Source of the DNA: Ignavibacteria bacterium | Lineage (GTDB): Bacteria > Bacteroidota > Ignavibacteria > SZUA-365 | Reading direction: 5' to 3' | NCBI GenBank assembly: GCA_016720835.1 | Contig: JADKJW010000002.1 | Location: 248,001-312,000 of the forward strand | Length of the DNA stretch: 64,000 nucleotides | In this document: positions 9,220-18,297 of the stretch, piece after piece | Layout of the letters: every line of letters begins with the position of its first letter | How positions within the stretch are numbered: position 1 is the first letter of the stretch | Translations under genes and position numbers: made by a program | Notes under the pieces: generated by a model | Told to the model about the DNA's origin: nothing | What the model saw: only the letters and a program-made list of their open reading frames with translations | Database searches by the model: none

Positions 9220-10720
9220 TCATGGCGAGCCGTGTTGCGCGCCGTACCCTTGAACATTTCCAAACAGCAGCAGCGCCTCTTTCCACGGGTATTTATTGGC
9301 GAACATGGTGACGGAGGAGCTCATGGTGCCCTGCATGTTCATCCCCAAAATGGATCTCCACTGATTCGAGGGCGAGTTGCGGTCGAAATCCGTGGACTCG
9401 GAATACCGCGCGCTCAGATATCCCTCCAGGTAATCCGTGTTGAGCTGCAGTGTTTTCGGTATTTCATTTTTGTTCCCGTTCACGCTGGCGATTTGAATGT
9501 CATCGAAGTCCTTCGCGTCAATACGAAGCCGGGTATTGCTGGCGGGGCTGAAATGAAAGTCCTTGTCCTTGTTGACAAAAAATATGTTGTGATCAACGGC
9601 GATCCATTCATTTTTATTGAATCGCGTGTGATCCACTCCCGCAAGGATGGAGGCTCCGATGATATTGTGATGGATAGTGTATCCCGCCTTGGTCATGACG
9701 CGCACGCCATACCCCATATCCTGAAAATCCTTGGTGCGGCTCCAGGTGAACAGAATGGTATTGTAGGCGATTTCAACCTCCCCGCATTTCGACATATTGC
9801 CCGGGCCGGGCGGATTGGCGCAGGTTCCGTAAATCTCGATGGCGGCCATTTTATTGGCAATGAAGACGTTGTTCTTGACGGTGAATTTTCCGCTTCTGTG
9901 GCCGGCTTGCAGCGCAAAATTGGAGCCGTTGACAAAAACGCAGTGTTGCACCACCACGTCACCGCCGGTGGTCGCACTCACGAATTGAAGCAAGGGCTCG
10001 CCGACGGTGGGGAATCCGACAGGCGGCCTTTCCGTGGGAGGAAGCAGTCGTCCCCCTTGGACACCTTTGACGATACCTTCCTTCACATGGTAGGCATTTC
10101 TTTCACCGTCATCAAATACCAGATTGTCCAACACCGTGCCATTCACATCCTGTGTAAACCTCATCAGCGCCTTTCCTGTTCGAGCGGGCGCTTTCGTTGG
10201 TAGGTTGGATCACCGTGGGGTGATCCTTGATGCTTTGTTTTGTGAAGCCTTCATCCCAGCTCCCGTAGATTTTGACCGCCTTGTCAGCTTCGATGAAGCC
10301 GGCATCGAGGGTTCCTGTTTCAATCCCGCCGGTCACATGAATCGTGCCTCCGGGCTTCGCCGCTTGTATTGCCCTGTCCAGATTCTTGAGTGGTGATGAC
10401 TTGGAACCGTCGTTTCTGTTGCTGCCATTCTGTTTTGAAACGTAGATCACATCCCCTGAAAATTCGGGTGCTGTGTTGGCCGCGCCATCGGTGCTGCCCG
10501 CGCTTTCCGGTGTCCGGCTATTCTGTGACGGCTGGGTCACCTCCCTTTCGGCATCTCTGATGGCCTTATCCGCCGCCCTTTCCACGGTTCGTTCCACCGC
10601 TTGTTCTGTTTTTTTCTCCAGTTTCTTCCCGAGGTTTTTCAGGTCCACTCTCTGGGAATAGCCGGATACTGGAATCGATACTACCGCCAGGATGAGGAGG
10701 TGAAGTGTGAATGATTTCAT
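9220..10720 (-). CDS. Exported right-handed beta-helix protein (one frame break near 10172)
   Basis: About 499 aa once the frame is repaired. The 5' part starts at the ATG at 10720 with a signal peptide (MKSFTLHLLILAVVSIPVSGYSQ), then a charged helical linker (LGKKLEKKTEQAVERTVERAAD), then DVIYVSKQNGSNRNDG.SSPLKNLDRAI, the entry strand of DUF1565-type beta helices. The 3' part continues RFTQDVNGTVLDNLVFDDG...GDVVVQHCVFVNGS...VKNNVFIANKMAAIEIYG, with typical N-N-x-F helix turns, to the stop at 9220. Removing one A from the AAA run (TTT at 10172-10174 on the plus strand) joins the two frames exactly. No T9SS tail; function unknown (polysaccharide binding or lyase-like fold). Confidence 0.8.
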
Positions 10721-10833
10721 GGTACCGCCGTGAGGTGTGAAATGGAATGTGCTTGACTGATGGAGATCGATCACGTGACGCGTAACCCTCTGCGTGGTGG
10801 TTGGGGCGAACATAGCGCCACGCCGCGCGAATG

Positions 10834-10990
10834 TCAAGGCGCTGTCGTCTGGTATGCCGCCTCATAGGCCTTCTCCATTGCCGCTCCGTCGAGCTTCACC
10901 ATGGTCATCATTGCATCCATGACGGCCTGTACCTTTTTCGGATTCTCGACGACGATGAGTTCCATCCCGCGTACCGCTTCACGATGGACC
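10834..10990 (-). pseudogene. C-terminal relic of a PhnB/VOC-type protein
   Basis: A frame ending at TGA 10834-10836 reads ENPKKVQAVMDAMMTMVKLDGAAMEKAYE, close to the C-terminal helix of PhnB-like glyoxalase-superfamily proteins (usual form: PEKAQRVMQAMLKMKKIDIAALEKAY). Upstream of about 10990 the similarity stops and no start is present. The rest of the gap up to 11258 shows no gene. Similarity judged by eye only. Confidence 0.4.
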
Positions 10991-11258
10991 ATTCCGAAAT
11001 GTCACTGGGACAACGCCATGAACGAACCGATGGTCATCCATCATGGACGCGTCTCTCGGTATCGATCGCAACTGCGTTATGAAATTTCCGGACACTCAGG
11101 TTATGAAACAAGCGAAATGCTGTACATGGTGCTTTTCCGTATGTGAAACGTTTCCCTGCTGCCGGGAAAGGAGACTGTGGATTCGATCTTGCGGACCGTG
11201 TTGATGAAGGTGCTCGGTCGCGGACCTCGCCACACAGCGGAGCATCTGAATTTGACGA

Positions 11259-12131
11259 TTACATCGACAGGAGCGCTTGCCCCGGAGGGTGTTTCGCGGC
11301 CAGCGCTTTCATGATGTGCGCGCAACCTCCTTGGCGCACATGACTGCCATGATCGTCGACACTCTCGAACTTCCGCCCGCAAATCTTGGAGCATTCGAAT
11401 TCGTAATCGGTACATTGCAGGAAGGTCTCGATTCGTTCAAGTCCGGCGGGCGATTTGAAATCGAGCTTCCCGCCTTCCTTCTTCAGGCTCTCCATGCCGC
11501 TGATCCACAATGCCGTCCCCAATGCCCCGCAGGCTCCACCACTGAGACCGATGCCTCCCGCGAGTCCCGCCGCCATGACTGCCTGCATATCGGATGCGCC
11601 CATCATGCGAGCCGTTTCCGCCGCGCAGCTGACGGGAGCAGGGGGCGCCGGGGCGTTCTGGTCGGAAAGCGCCGCGTCGATTTCGCGATACGCGACCGGC
11701 GCGTACCGCGCAGCCATCCGAAAGCAGCCGACAGTCCCACCCTTCAGGAGAAAGTATGTGAGCAGTTGCTTCGTTGTCGAAGATTTGTCGAGCGCGGTAA
11801 TATCAGAGCAGTCTGTATGCCCGTTCTGTTTGCGGAAGGATTCCACGAGCCGTTTCGATGCGACGATTGCGCGGGCCTCCGCTTCAGGCCCGACGCCAAA
11901 GAGATGAAATGCCCGAGCCCCGGCGGCAAGCGCCGCGCCCCAGATCATTCCGCATTGGTATCCATGCTGCATGATTCCTCCCGCGAAGGGCATGACGGCA
12001 CACTCTTCTTCCGGCATGGAGCTATCAAAGGCATTGTTCAGGACGTGGAAGAGCGTATCCGAACACGCCCTGCCATTGATGAATGCACCGACCGTTCTCA
12101 TCGAGGAGATGCGGCCATTTGATGTGTTCAT
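11259..12131 (-). CDS. C_GCAxxG_C_C family redox-type protein
   Basis: 290 aa from the ATG at 12131, preceded by AAGGATCTC. Two conserved blocks identify the family: GYQCGMIWGAALAAG (about residues 53-67) and GGIGLSGGACGALGTALW (about residues 190-207); the C-terminus carries several further Cys (FLQCTDYEFECSKICGRKF and QGGCAHIM). Family knowledge: these proteins are small, cysteine-rich and thought to act in redox or metal handling; the reaction is not established. This copy is longer than the usual ~150-aa forms, apparently carrying two linked halves. It is the last gene on the minus strand before the gap at 10.8-11.2 kb. Confidence 0.75.
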   Translation of the reverse strand: MNTSNGRISSMRTVGAFINGRACSDTLFHVLNNAFDSSMPEEECAVMPFAGGIMQHGYQCGMIWGAALAAGARAFHLFGVGPEAEARAIVASKRLVESFRKQNGHTDCSDITALDKSSTTKQLLTYFLLKGGTVGCFRMAARYAPVAYREIDAALSDQNAPAPPAPVSCAAETARMMGASDMQAVMAAGLAGGIGLSGGACGALGTALWISGMESLKKEGGKLDFKSPAGLERIETFLQCTDYEFECSKICGRKFESVDDHGSHVRQGGCAHIMKALAAKHPPGQALLSM

Positions 12132-12292
12132 GAGATCCTTCTGTCGTTGTGTATTCCGAGACACCCGGCCACCGATATGGTCACGGCCCGACCGGATCAT
12201 CGGCGCGAAGCGGATGGCACTGAGCCATGATACGCAGCATCGTGCGTATTGTTGCTTCGTCTCCTGCACGCGGGTCGCCCATTCTCCCGCTT

Positions 12293-12379
12293 GGTGGCGG
12301 GGGTGACGGTTTCCCACGTGCCGCCGGTCAGCGGAGGGAAATAGAGCGATTGCGCCGGGAACCGGACGGCGAGGAACAA
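12293..12379 (-). pseudogene. N-terminal relic of a beta-lactamase-fold serine hydrolase
   Basis: A short open stretch reads FLAVRFPAQSLYFPPLTGG followed by TWETVTPA. This nearly repeats the N-terminus of the intact serine hydrolase at 20884 (LLAVRLPAQSLYFPPLTGG, AWETVSPA), and the DNA is also visibly similar over about 90 bases. Beyond VTPA the similarity ends, and no start codon remains in frame. It lies directly after the BNR protein, where a following operon gene would be expected. Confidence 0.8.
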
Positions 12380-12407
12380 CAGAAGCAGCGTTGAAATTCT
12401 ACCACGT

Positions 12408-14023
12408 TCATCTCCAGGTTTGCCGCGCGCCGAGCAGCATCATGTGTATTGATGTTGCGAAAGGTCCCGCCGTGAGAACACAGGAATACACATTCCCGGC
12501 AGGCGAATCCGGCGCTGTGAACGTTGATTGATGACGTCCCGCATTCTGCCATTCGTCCACCAGAGTTTGGTAACGCCTTCCGAGCATATCATAGATCTTC
12601 AACGAGACATTTCCGGCGGATGGCACTTCATAGGTGATGACGGTGCTGCTGGAAAAGGGATTCGGATAATTCTGCGTCATCGTGAGTTCCGGCGAAGCAA
12701 CCCGCGTATTCCGATCCACCGATACGGCAATGGAGGACGAGTGAAAATATATTTCCCAATCGTTGGAGCGGTAATCGCTCCACACAGAAAACAGGGACTC
12801 ACCGGTGAGCGCCACTCCGAGGAAGGAATTGCAGCAGCCCAGGGTAATCCAGGGCGACGATACGGAACTCAACCGCTGGTTGGGCTCGAAGCCGACGCCG
12901 CCATCCTGCGATACCCTGGCGTAGATGTCGAAGGGTGCGGACAGACCCGGCACGGCGAGCCGACGATCGCGCCAGACCACCGCGAGTTGTCCCGCCGGCG
13001 CATAACTCGCCCAGACCAGATCCTGCACGACGCCGTTCGCCTCGGGATCGTCGTTGATGCGCACCGCGGATCCCCGGTCAGACCGCCGTTCGTAGTACGC
13101 TTCAATAGCACATCGCTGTCGCCGTAGCGTTCATCGATCCATGCGACAACGGCATGGCCGGGACGCACGGGATCGGCTGCGATGCAATACCCCTGCGCAT
13201 ATCCGAAACTGGACGGCGTCAGGGCGACATTCGCGATCACCGCGCGCTGCCACGTTGCTCCGGCATCCGACGATACCGCGGCATACATTCTGAGAAAGGG
13301 ACTCAATGATGTATCATACGACAAGTATGCGGTGTAGAGCTTTCCGTCGCCGCCAACCGAAATTGCGCCATAGGATTTCGTCACCAGGCCCGGGGAATAT
13401 TCGTCATTGTCCAGTCGGTTCAGCGGGCTCCAGGTGGCGCCTGTGTCCGAGCTGCTCCGTGTATAGATACGGTGCTCGCCGGTATACCAGTATGCGGACA
13501 TCACGCTCATGGTCACTGTTCCGTCCGTTGCGCCGCCGCTGTTGTCCACGACCACCCAGGGCCGGTCAAGCGGCAGGTCCGGCCGTCCGATCGTGCTTAC
13601 GGCTTCGCGCGGCTCAGACCAGCGCAGTCCGCCGTCCGTGGAGTGTGCGAGATACACGCCGCCGACCGTATCGGGCACCATCCGATAATCGATATACAGC
13701 AGATACGCGAGACCCGAACGATGAAAAGCGATGGACACGTCCGCTGAACCATAATCGGGCTGCACGTGCGGGAGGAATTGCATGGGACTCCACGTAGCGC
13801 CACCATCGAAGGACGAACGCACCGCGATCCAGATCTTGCCGTCCAGACGGAGGCGCATCCACCCTGCGATGATATTGTCGGGGTTCTGTGGATTCACTGC
13901 GAGGGAAGGTTCGCCGTCGAAGCTCACGAGGTTCGAGAGGTTGACGTTGCCCGTCTGCGCGTATGAGCACAACGGAAAAGACAACAGGATGAACAATGAG
14001 ACGGCAAGGAATAACGTGTGCAT
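12408..14023 (-). CDS. Secreted sialidase-like BNR-repeat protein with T9SS tail (one frame break near 13073)
   Basis: About 538 aa after repair. It starts at the ATG at 14023 with a signal peptide (MHTLFLAVSLFILLSFPLCSYAQ). The body has several BNR/Asp-box turns, SSFDGGATWSP, STDGGLRWSEP, SSDTGATWSP, SSDAGATWQR and TTNGGLT, as in sialidases and related six-bladed propellers. The frame then changes; inserting one base in the 4-base run at 13072-13075 gives TTNGGLTGGSAVRINDDP and continues to the T9SS domain (QNYPNPFSSSTVITYEVP, LKIYDMLGRR). I do not see the full set of sialidase catalytic residues, so a binding or exo-glycosidase-like role is open. Confidence 0.8.
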
Positions 14024-14138
14024 GAGCGTACCCGTCTGTTGGAATGCGCAGAAAGTCACGATGACACCGGCATCAAAGTCAGGACTCCTGCCGAACTCCG
14101 TTGGAATGCATGGCACAAGGTACGCACGGGTGATCGCA

Positions 14139-15452
14139 TTACCATCTCGCCACACGATATGTCCGCTTCCCCGCGAAGAGCAGATACACGCCTGCACTCC
14201 ATGACGCGGCATCGACCGTCCATGTTCCTTCGATCCTCCCCCGCCACAACTCGCGGCCAAGGATGTCGGTGATGCGCGCATCCGTAGGGACGGCGGCCCG
14301 GATGGTGAACAACGAGCGGGAGGGATTCGGATAGATATCGATTGAGCGCACCCCATTTCCGATTTCAGATATGTCCGTGATGGGAGAGTTGACCAGCGTC
14401 AGGAGGAGTTGCTGCGCAACGAGTGCGGCCGGAGCGGGAGTCGCGTTGATCAGGACACAGATCACGGTCTTGAGCGCGGTGTCGTACATCATCTGCGACG
14501 AATAGCCGCGTATGCTCCCGCCATGCAGCCACAGCAATCTGCCCGCCACCGTCTTTTCAGAGATACCGAATCCATAGTTCCCCGATCCGACAAACGTCGT
14601 CATCTGCCTGAACGATTCCTCCTGCAGCACGCGCCCGCTCATCAGTGCGGCATACCACTGCGCCATCTCGCTCGACGTGGAGTACATCGCGCCGGCGGAC
14701 CATGCGGTCGTGAGCAGCGAGACTCTCGGTGTTCCGCTGATTTCAACGTCGTTCGCCCACGGGTGGGCAATCGAGCCCGACACGAGTTCTTCGATGGGCA
14801 GGAAGGTGCTGTCCAAACGCAACGGGGCCAGCACGCTGTCTCTGAGGAAGCGCGCCAGTCGTTTCCCTGACGCGTGTTCGACGATCATGCCGGCGAGAAT
14901 ATAATTCGTGTTGGAATAACTCCAGGACGTCCCGGCCCGAAAATGCGGCGGCCCCACCCATCCCAGCACCTCTTCGCGTGTAAAGACGCGGAGCGGATTG
15001 CTGAGTATGCTATCCGGGTATCCCTGAATGTCATTGACATCCGCTATACCGCTGGTGTGGTTGAGTATCTGCCGTATGGTGATTGTCGAATCGATATTCC
15101 GAAAGGAAGGCAACCATGCATGCAGCGAATCATCGAGGGACAGCAACCCGTTCTCCACAAGTTTCAGGAGCGTGACCGCCGTGAACAGCTTGCTGTTGCT
15201 GCCTATGCCGAATTCCATATCCGGCGTGATCCGCACCGTTGCGTGAGACACTCCGCTCGTTCCCTGCCAGAGTCCCTGACCGGGGAGCAACACACTCGCC
15301 GATATGCCTTTGACGTTTTGCGCGACCCGCATGCTGTCGAGAGTGCTCTGCAACCTGCTCGCCAATTGCGGATCGAAGGATTGGGACCGCGCCAGACAGG
15401 GAAGGCAGAGCGCCGTGACGAGGAGGAGGCGGAGCATCGATAACGCGTTCAT
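14139..15452 (-). CDS. Secreted beta-lactamase-family serine hydrolase with T9SS tail
   Basis: 437 aa from the ATG at 15452; signal peptide MNALSMLRLLLVTALCLPCLARSQ. Class C beta-lactamase / D-peptidase fold: SNSK (about residue 85) is the SxxK nucleophile motif, YSNTNY the YxN motif, and LHGGSIRGY the third box. T9SS domain at the end (YPNPSRSLFTIR, ITDILGRELWRG, SAGVYLLFAG). Family knowledge: such proteins act as esterases or on D-amino-acid peptides, rarely on beta-lactams. Its tail resembles the esterase tail at about 21100 more than the tail of the other serine hydrolase at 19517, which hints at exchange of sorting modules. Follows the esterase relic by 11 bases. Confidence 0.9.
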   Translation of the reverse strand: MNALSMLRLLLVTALCLPCLARSQSFDPQLASRLQSTLDSMRVAQNVKGISASVLLPGQGLWQGTSGVSHATVRITPDMEFGIGSNSKLFTAVTLLKLVENGLLSLDDSLHAWLPSFRNIDSTITIRQILNHTSGIADVNDIQGYPDSILSNPLRVFTREEVLGWVGPPHFRAGTSWSYSNTNYILAGMIVEHASGKRLARFLRDSVLAPLRLDSTFLPIEELVSGSIAHPWANDVEISGTPRVSLLTTAWSAGAMYSTSSEMAQWYAALMSGRVLQEESFRQMTTFVGSGNYGFGISEKTVAGRLLWLHGGSIRGYSSQMMYDTALKTVICVLINATPAPAALVAQQLLLTLVNSPITDISEIGNGVRSIDIYPNPSRSLFTIRAAVPTDARITDILGRELWRGRIEGTWTVDAASWSAGVYLLFAGKRTYRVARW

Positions 15453-15463
15453 GCTGTACACTT

Positions 15464-15614
15464 TCACCGCTTCACGATGCGGTGGATCTGTTTCGTTGAA
15501 AGGAGCAGATACACACCCGGCGTTGAAGTTCTGCGTGATGAATCCATGCGCGCGCAGACTGTCACGGAATTCCAGACGGCTGTGCACGCGGTCGCTCGTG
15601 TCCAGTTTCCTCAT
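15464..15614 (-). pseudogene. Relic of an alpha/beta esterase, fused start and ends
   Basis: The ATG at 15614 overlaps the stop of the preceding glycosidase gene (ATGA) and reads MRKL, exactly as the intact esterase at 22041 begins. It then jumps to DTSDRVHSRLEFRDSLRAHGF, matching TSDRVYSSQEFRDSLRVHGF near that esterase's C-terminal catalytic Asp. After a further frame change it ends as a T9SS tail (TPGVYLLLSTKQIHRIVKR, stop 15464). More than 250 codons, including the catalytic serine, are missing. It shows that this block once had the same gene order as the operon at 18-26 kb. Confidence 0.85.
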
Positions 15615-17548
15615 TGCTTCACAATCTTTTTACACAATCCGTGTGATTGAATTACATATGTCCCGTTCGGCCACATCGACGCATCGATGGTGCCCTGGCC
15701 TTCAATGCTGCCTTTCCACATGAGCTGTCCGCTGAGATCGTGAATGGTGACCTGTCCATGGACTGTACGAATGTGGAGTATGCCTCTCGAGGGATTGGGC
15801 CATGCATCGAGGACGAAGACGGCTTCCGGGACCTGAGCAACGGCCGACGGATCCCTTTTCGCAAGCAGTTCCAGATAGGCTATCCCATTTGGTGGAATAG
15901 AAAGCCGGTACGTCGAATCCTTCATCGACACGACGCTCGAGCGCAACGCCTGATTCGAAAGGAGGGCACTGACGGCAGCATTCCGCGAATACCCTTCCGC
16001 CAGCAGGGAATCGTAGCGGAAGATCGTATTGTTACTCGTCGAATCGATGCGGCACAGCAGTCCGTCGGCGCCGCGGGATACGCCCCGGTATGTCAGGACG
16101 AGGTCGAGCGTTCGGTATTCGTTGGTCATCGACCGACGGTAGGCTGTCCCTGCTGCCTGGAATGCGGCGACAATCCGGGCATCACCCTTCGGGGGCAGCA
16201 GTCCCTGGAAGGTGCTGTCAATTTCTTTCCAGCTGTCATACCCCGCCAGAAACAGGTCGTCAGTGTTGATGCGGGCGTCGCCGTACAGCAGGACTTCGTA
16301 GCCGGCAAGTTGCGGTGGGCTGACGTAGTTGGAAACCAGGGTCCTGAGCGTATCGCCTGCAATGCTTGCGAACACGGTAACGGGCGCATCCGTGAGTGCT
16401 TCGATGCGTGTCGTGCCGGTGCGATGTACCCTGGAAAGCAGGGATAGTGCGTTGTGCACAGGTTTGATCAGTCCGTTTCTGCTGATGCTCCCCCACTCTC
16501 CAAAGAATTCCCGCTGCGGATCGGAGGTAAAATCCTGGTAAGCCGCATACGCGTGATGGAAGCGGGGCCAGGATTTCACGAGATCGATCAGAGACAGGAC
16601 GAACGGCGCATGCCACTTCCGCTCCCGGTATGAACCTGAGGCATTGTACTCGGTGACGATCTGGAGTGTCTGCGCAAAACCGCGCGATGCCAGCTTCCGT
16701 TCGAAGTACTCGTATCCGTCCCGGACCCAGCTCCGATAGGTAGAGAAGGCGTGCCAGGAGATAAAGTCCAGCGGCGCACCGGAGGCAGCGCAGGAATCAA
16801 TGAGGTGTGCGAGTGCGGCGCTGCGTTCTGCAAGGGAGTCGGGATAGTATCCGATGATGTTGATCTTCTTCTTGTCCGCTCCACGGTTCCAGTTGTTCAT
16901 GCCGAATCCGCCGACTTTCGCTGCCGGGTCGGCGGCCTTGATCGCGAGCGCAGTGTGACGGTACAACTCGAGGAGTTCCGCCTCGGTGCCGTTCCAGAAG
17001 TGAAGGTCGGGTTCGTTCCACAGTTCATAATACGGCGTGAAGTCCCAATCCCTGACCACGGATGCCATGTCGCGCATGAGGCTGTCCCAGCGCGCGTAAT
17101 CGGCGGGCTTCACCGTTTCATAGAGGCGAATGTTGTCGTCCGGCGACACAAGGGCCGAGTCTCTCGAGCTACTCAGCCAGGCGGGCATGGCGTTGATCTG
17201 GATGATGAGCATGTCCGTTTTCTTCGCATCGTTCTCATGCCAGGTCCGCAACGACCGCAGCGCCGCAATGAACGCGCCGTGTCCCGGTGTCGTCCGGAGT
17301 TTCCATGTAATTTCAAACGTCCGCAGGCAGTTGAACCGATCGGGCTCGGTGCTGAAATGCTGGCTTCCCGTTGACGTCAGGTTGTTGTGGAAGTAGCCCG
17401 GAAGAAGCGGAGCAGGAGTCGAAAGCCGCCGCGAGGGATCGACGACCACGTGTTGCCCCGACACGTCAGTCGCAACGGCGACGACCATGAGCAGAACCAC
17501 GGCGATACATTTTGGCGCGCATGACGCGGAAGTCCTTGGTTGAATCAT
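15611..17548 (-). CDS. Secreted GH39-like glycoside hydrolase with T9SS tail
   Basis: 645 aa from the ATG at 17548 (signal peptide ending near VSGQ). TIM-barrel features of clan GH-A, closest in feel to GH39 (beta-xylosidase/iduronidase type): YYELWNEPDLHFW carries the acid/base Glu after Asn, then FISWHAFSTY, and IVTEYNASG carries the nucleophile Glu. A beta-sandwich-like region follows, then a T9SS domain (AWPNPSRGILHI, TIHDLSGQLMWKG, NGTYVIQSHG, KKIVKQ). Substrate not deducible. First gene of the block; its stop overlaps the esterase relic. Two TGATCA boxes lie just upstream. Confidence 0.85.
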   Translation of the reverse strand: MIQPRTSASCAPKCIAVVLLMVVAVATDVSGQHVVVDPSRRLSTPAPLLPGYFHNNLTSTGSQHFSTEPDRFNCLRTFEITWKLRTTPGHGAFIAALRSLRTWHENDAKKTDMLIIQINAMPAWLSSSRDSALVSPDDNIRLYETVKPADYARWDSLMRDMASVVRDWDFTPYYELWNEPDLHFWNGTEAELLELYRHTALAIKAADPAAKVGGFGMNNWNRGADKKKINIIGYYPDSLAERSAALAHLIDSCAASGAPLDFISWHAFSTYRSWVRDGYEYFERKLASRGFAQTLQIVTEYNASGSYRERKWHAPFVLSLIDLVKSWPRFHHAYAAYQDFTSDPQREFFGEWGSISRNGLIKPVHNALSLLSRVHRTGTTRIEALTDAPVTVFASIAGDTLRTLVSNYVSPPQLAGYEVLLYGDARINTDDLFLAGYDSWKEIDSTFQGLLPPKGDARIVAAFQAAGTAYRRSMTNEYRTLDLVLTYRGVSRGADGLLCRIDSTSNNTIFRYDSLLAEGYSRNAAVSALLSNQALRSSVVSMKDSTYRLSIPPNGIAYLELLAKRDPSAVAQVPEAVFVLDAWPNPSRGILHIRTVHGQVTIHDLSGQLMWKGSIEGQGTIDASMWPNGTYVIQSHGLCKKIVKQ

Positions 17549-18297
17549 ATCGTGATCATAGATGGTGATCAGGTTGAATGCAGCCGACTGTTCGCCATCG
17601 AGAGAACGGTACGGGCGAATCGCGCCGCTCACATCTTCGCCACTTGCGCGACGCTGCCCGCTCGCGGTCAGTGTCGTTGCGGACCCCCACCCTCCGGGCA
17701 ATCTGACTCGGCCCGGGACAGTGCGGGATTGGGGCAAGCTATGTTTCCGGAATTACGAGCGCATTGTGTTGGGTGAACCCGTCCGCCGCGCAGCCCGCGC
17801 TGTAATACCGCTGCGTCGCCGATATGGCTTTCCGGTTCTCCGAACGGATCGCCGGTCGCCGCACCCTTCACGGGGTGAGGTTCCCAGTCCCAGTATCCTC
17901 GAGCAGTCGCCAGATCAGACCCGGCTCCCACGAAGAGCGTGACCCGCCCGGTTCCCGGGGGCGCGCGACCAGCCGTCCGGGCCGGGTGATAAATATCAGC
18001 TTGGGCAGGCGACCAGTTTGCCTGTCCTGAGCGAGGGGCACCGGTTTGTCCGCCGCGGACGGGTTTGGGGCGGCCTGAAGAGGTGGGGCGGAGCTCAGGT
18101 CGCACAGCGCGCACGGCCCGCCACGGGATTCGCGACACGGCCCCCCTTGGTCCGCAGGCCCGGTGCTGCACCGCAGGCGCGCCGTACGACCGCCCGACAC
18201 GGCTTCACCACGCGCCCAGGAAAGGGGGACAGCAGGGCGTTCCTGCGAAATTGGGGACTGTCTGGCCACGAGCGCTGCTTCCCGTCGAATGTGCCGA
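17549..18297. other. Gene-free spacer between the two secreted-hydrolase blocks
   Basis: 749 bases with no gene I can support. It is G+C-rich and differs in feel from both neighbours. Open minus-strand frames exist (e.g. 17668-18171, containing ARGYWDWEPHPVKGAATGDPFG) but match nothing I know and have no start signals. TGATCA occurs at 17553-17558 and again at 17566-17571, 5 bases before the glycosidase start, and might be an operator. No terminator hairpin with a T-tract was found for the operon ending at 18298. Confidence 0.5.

Noticed and set aside
12145..12245. Short inverted repeat ATACGCAGCATCGTGCGTAT as a terminator or mobile-element end
   Set aside because: The stem is only 6 bases with no T-tract and there is no matching copy nearby.
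17668..18171. Minus-strand open frame in the spacer as a gene
   Set aside because: No start signal or recognisable domain, and the composition looks non-coding. I list the region as spacer instead.
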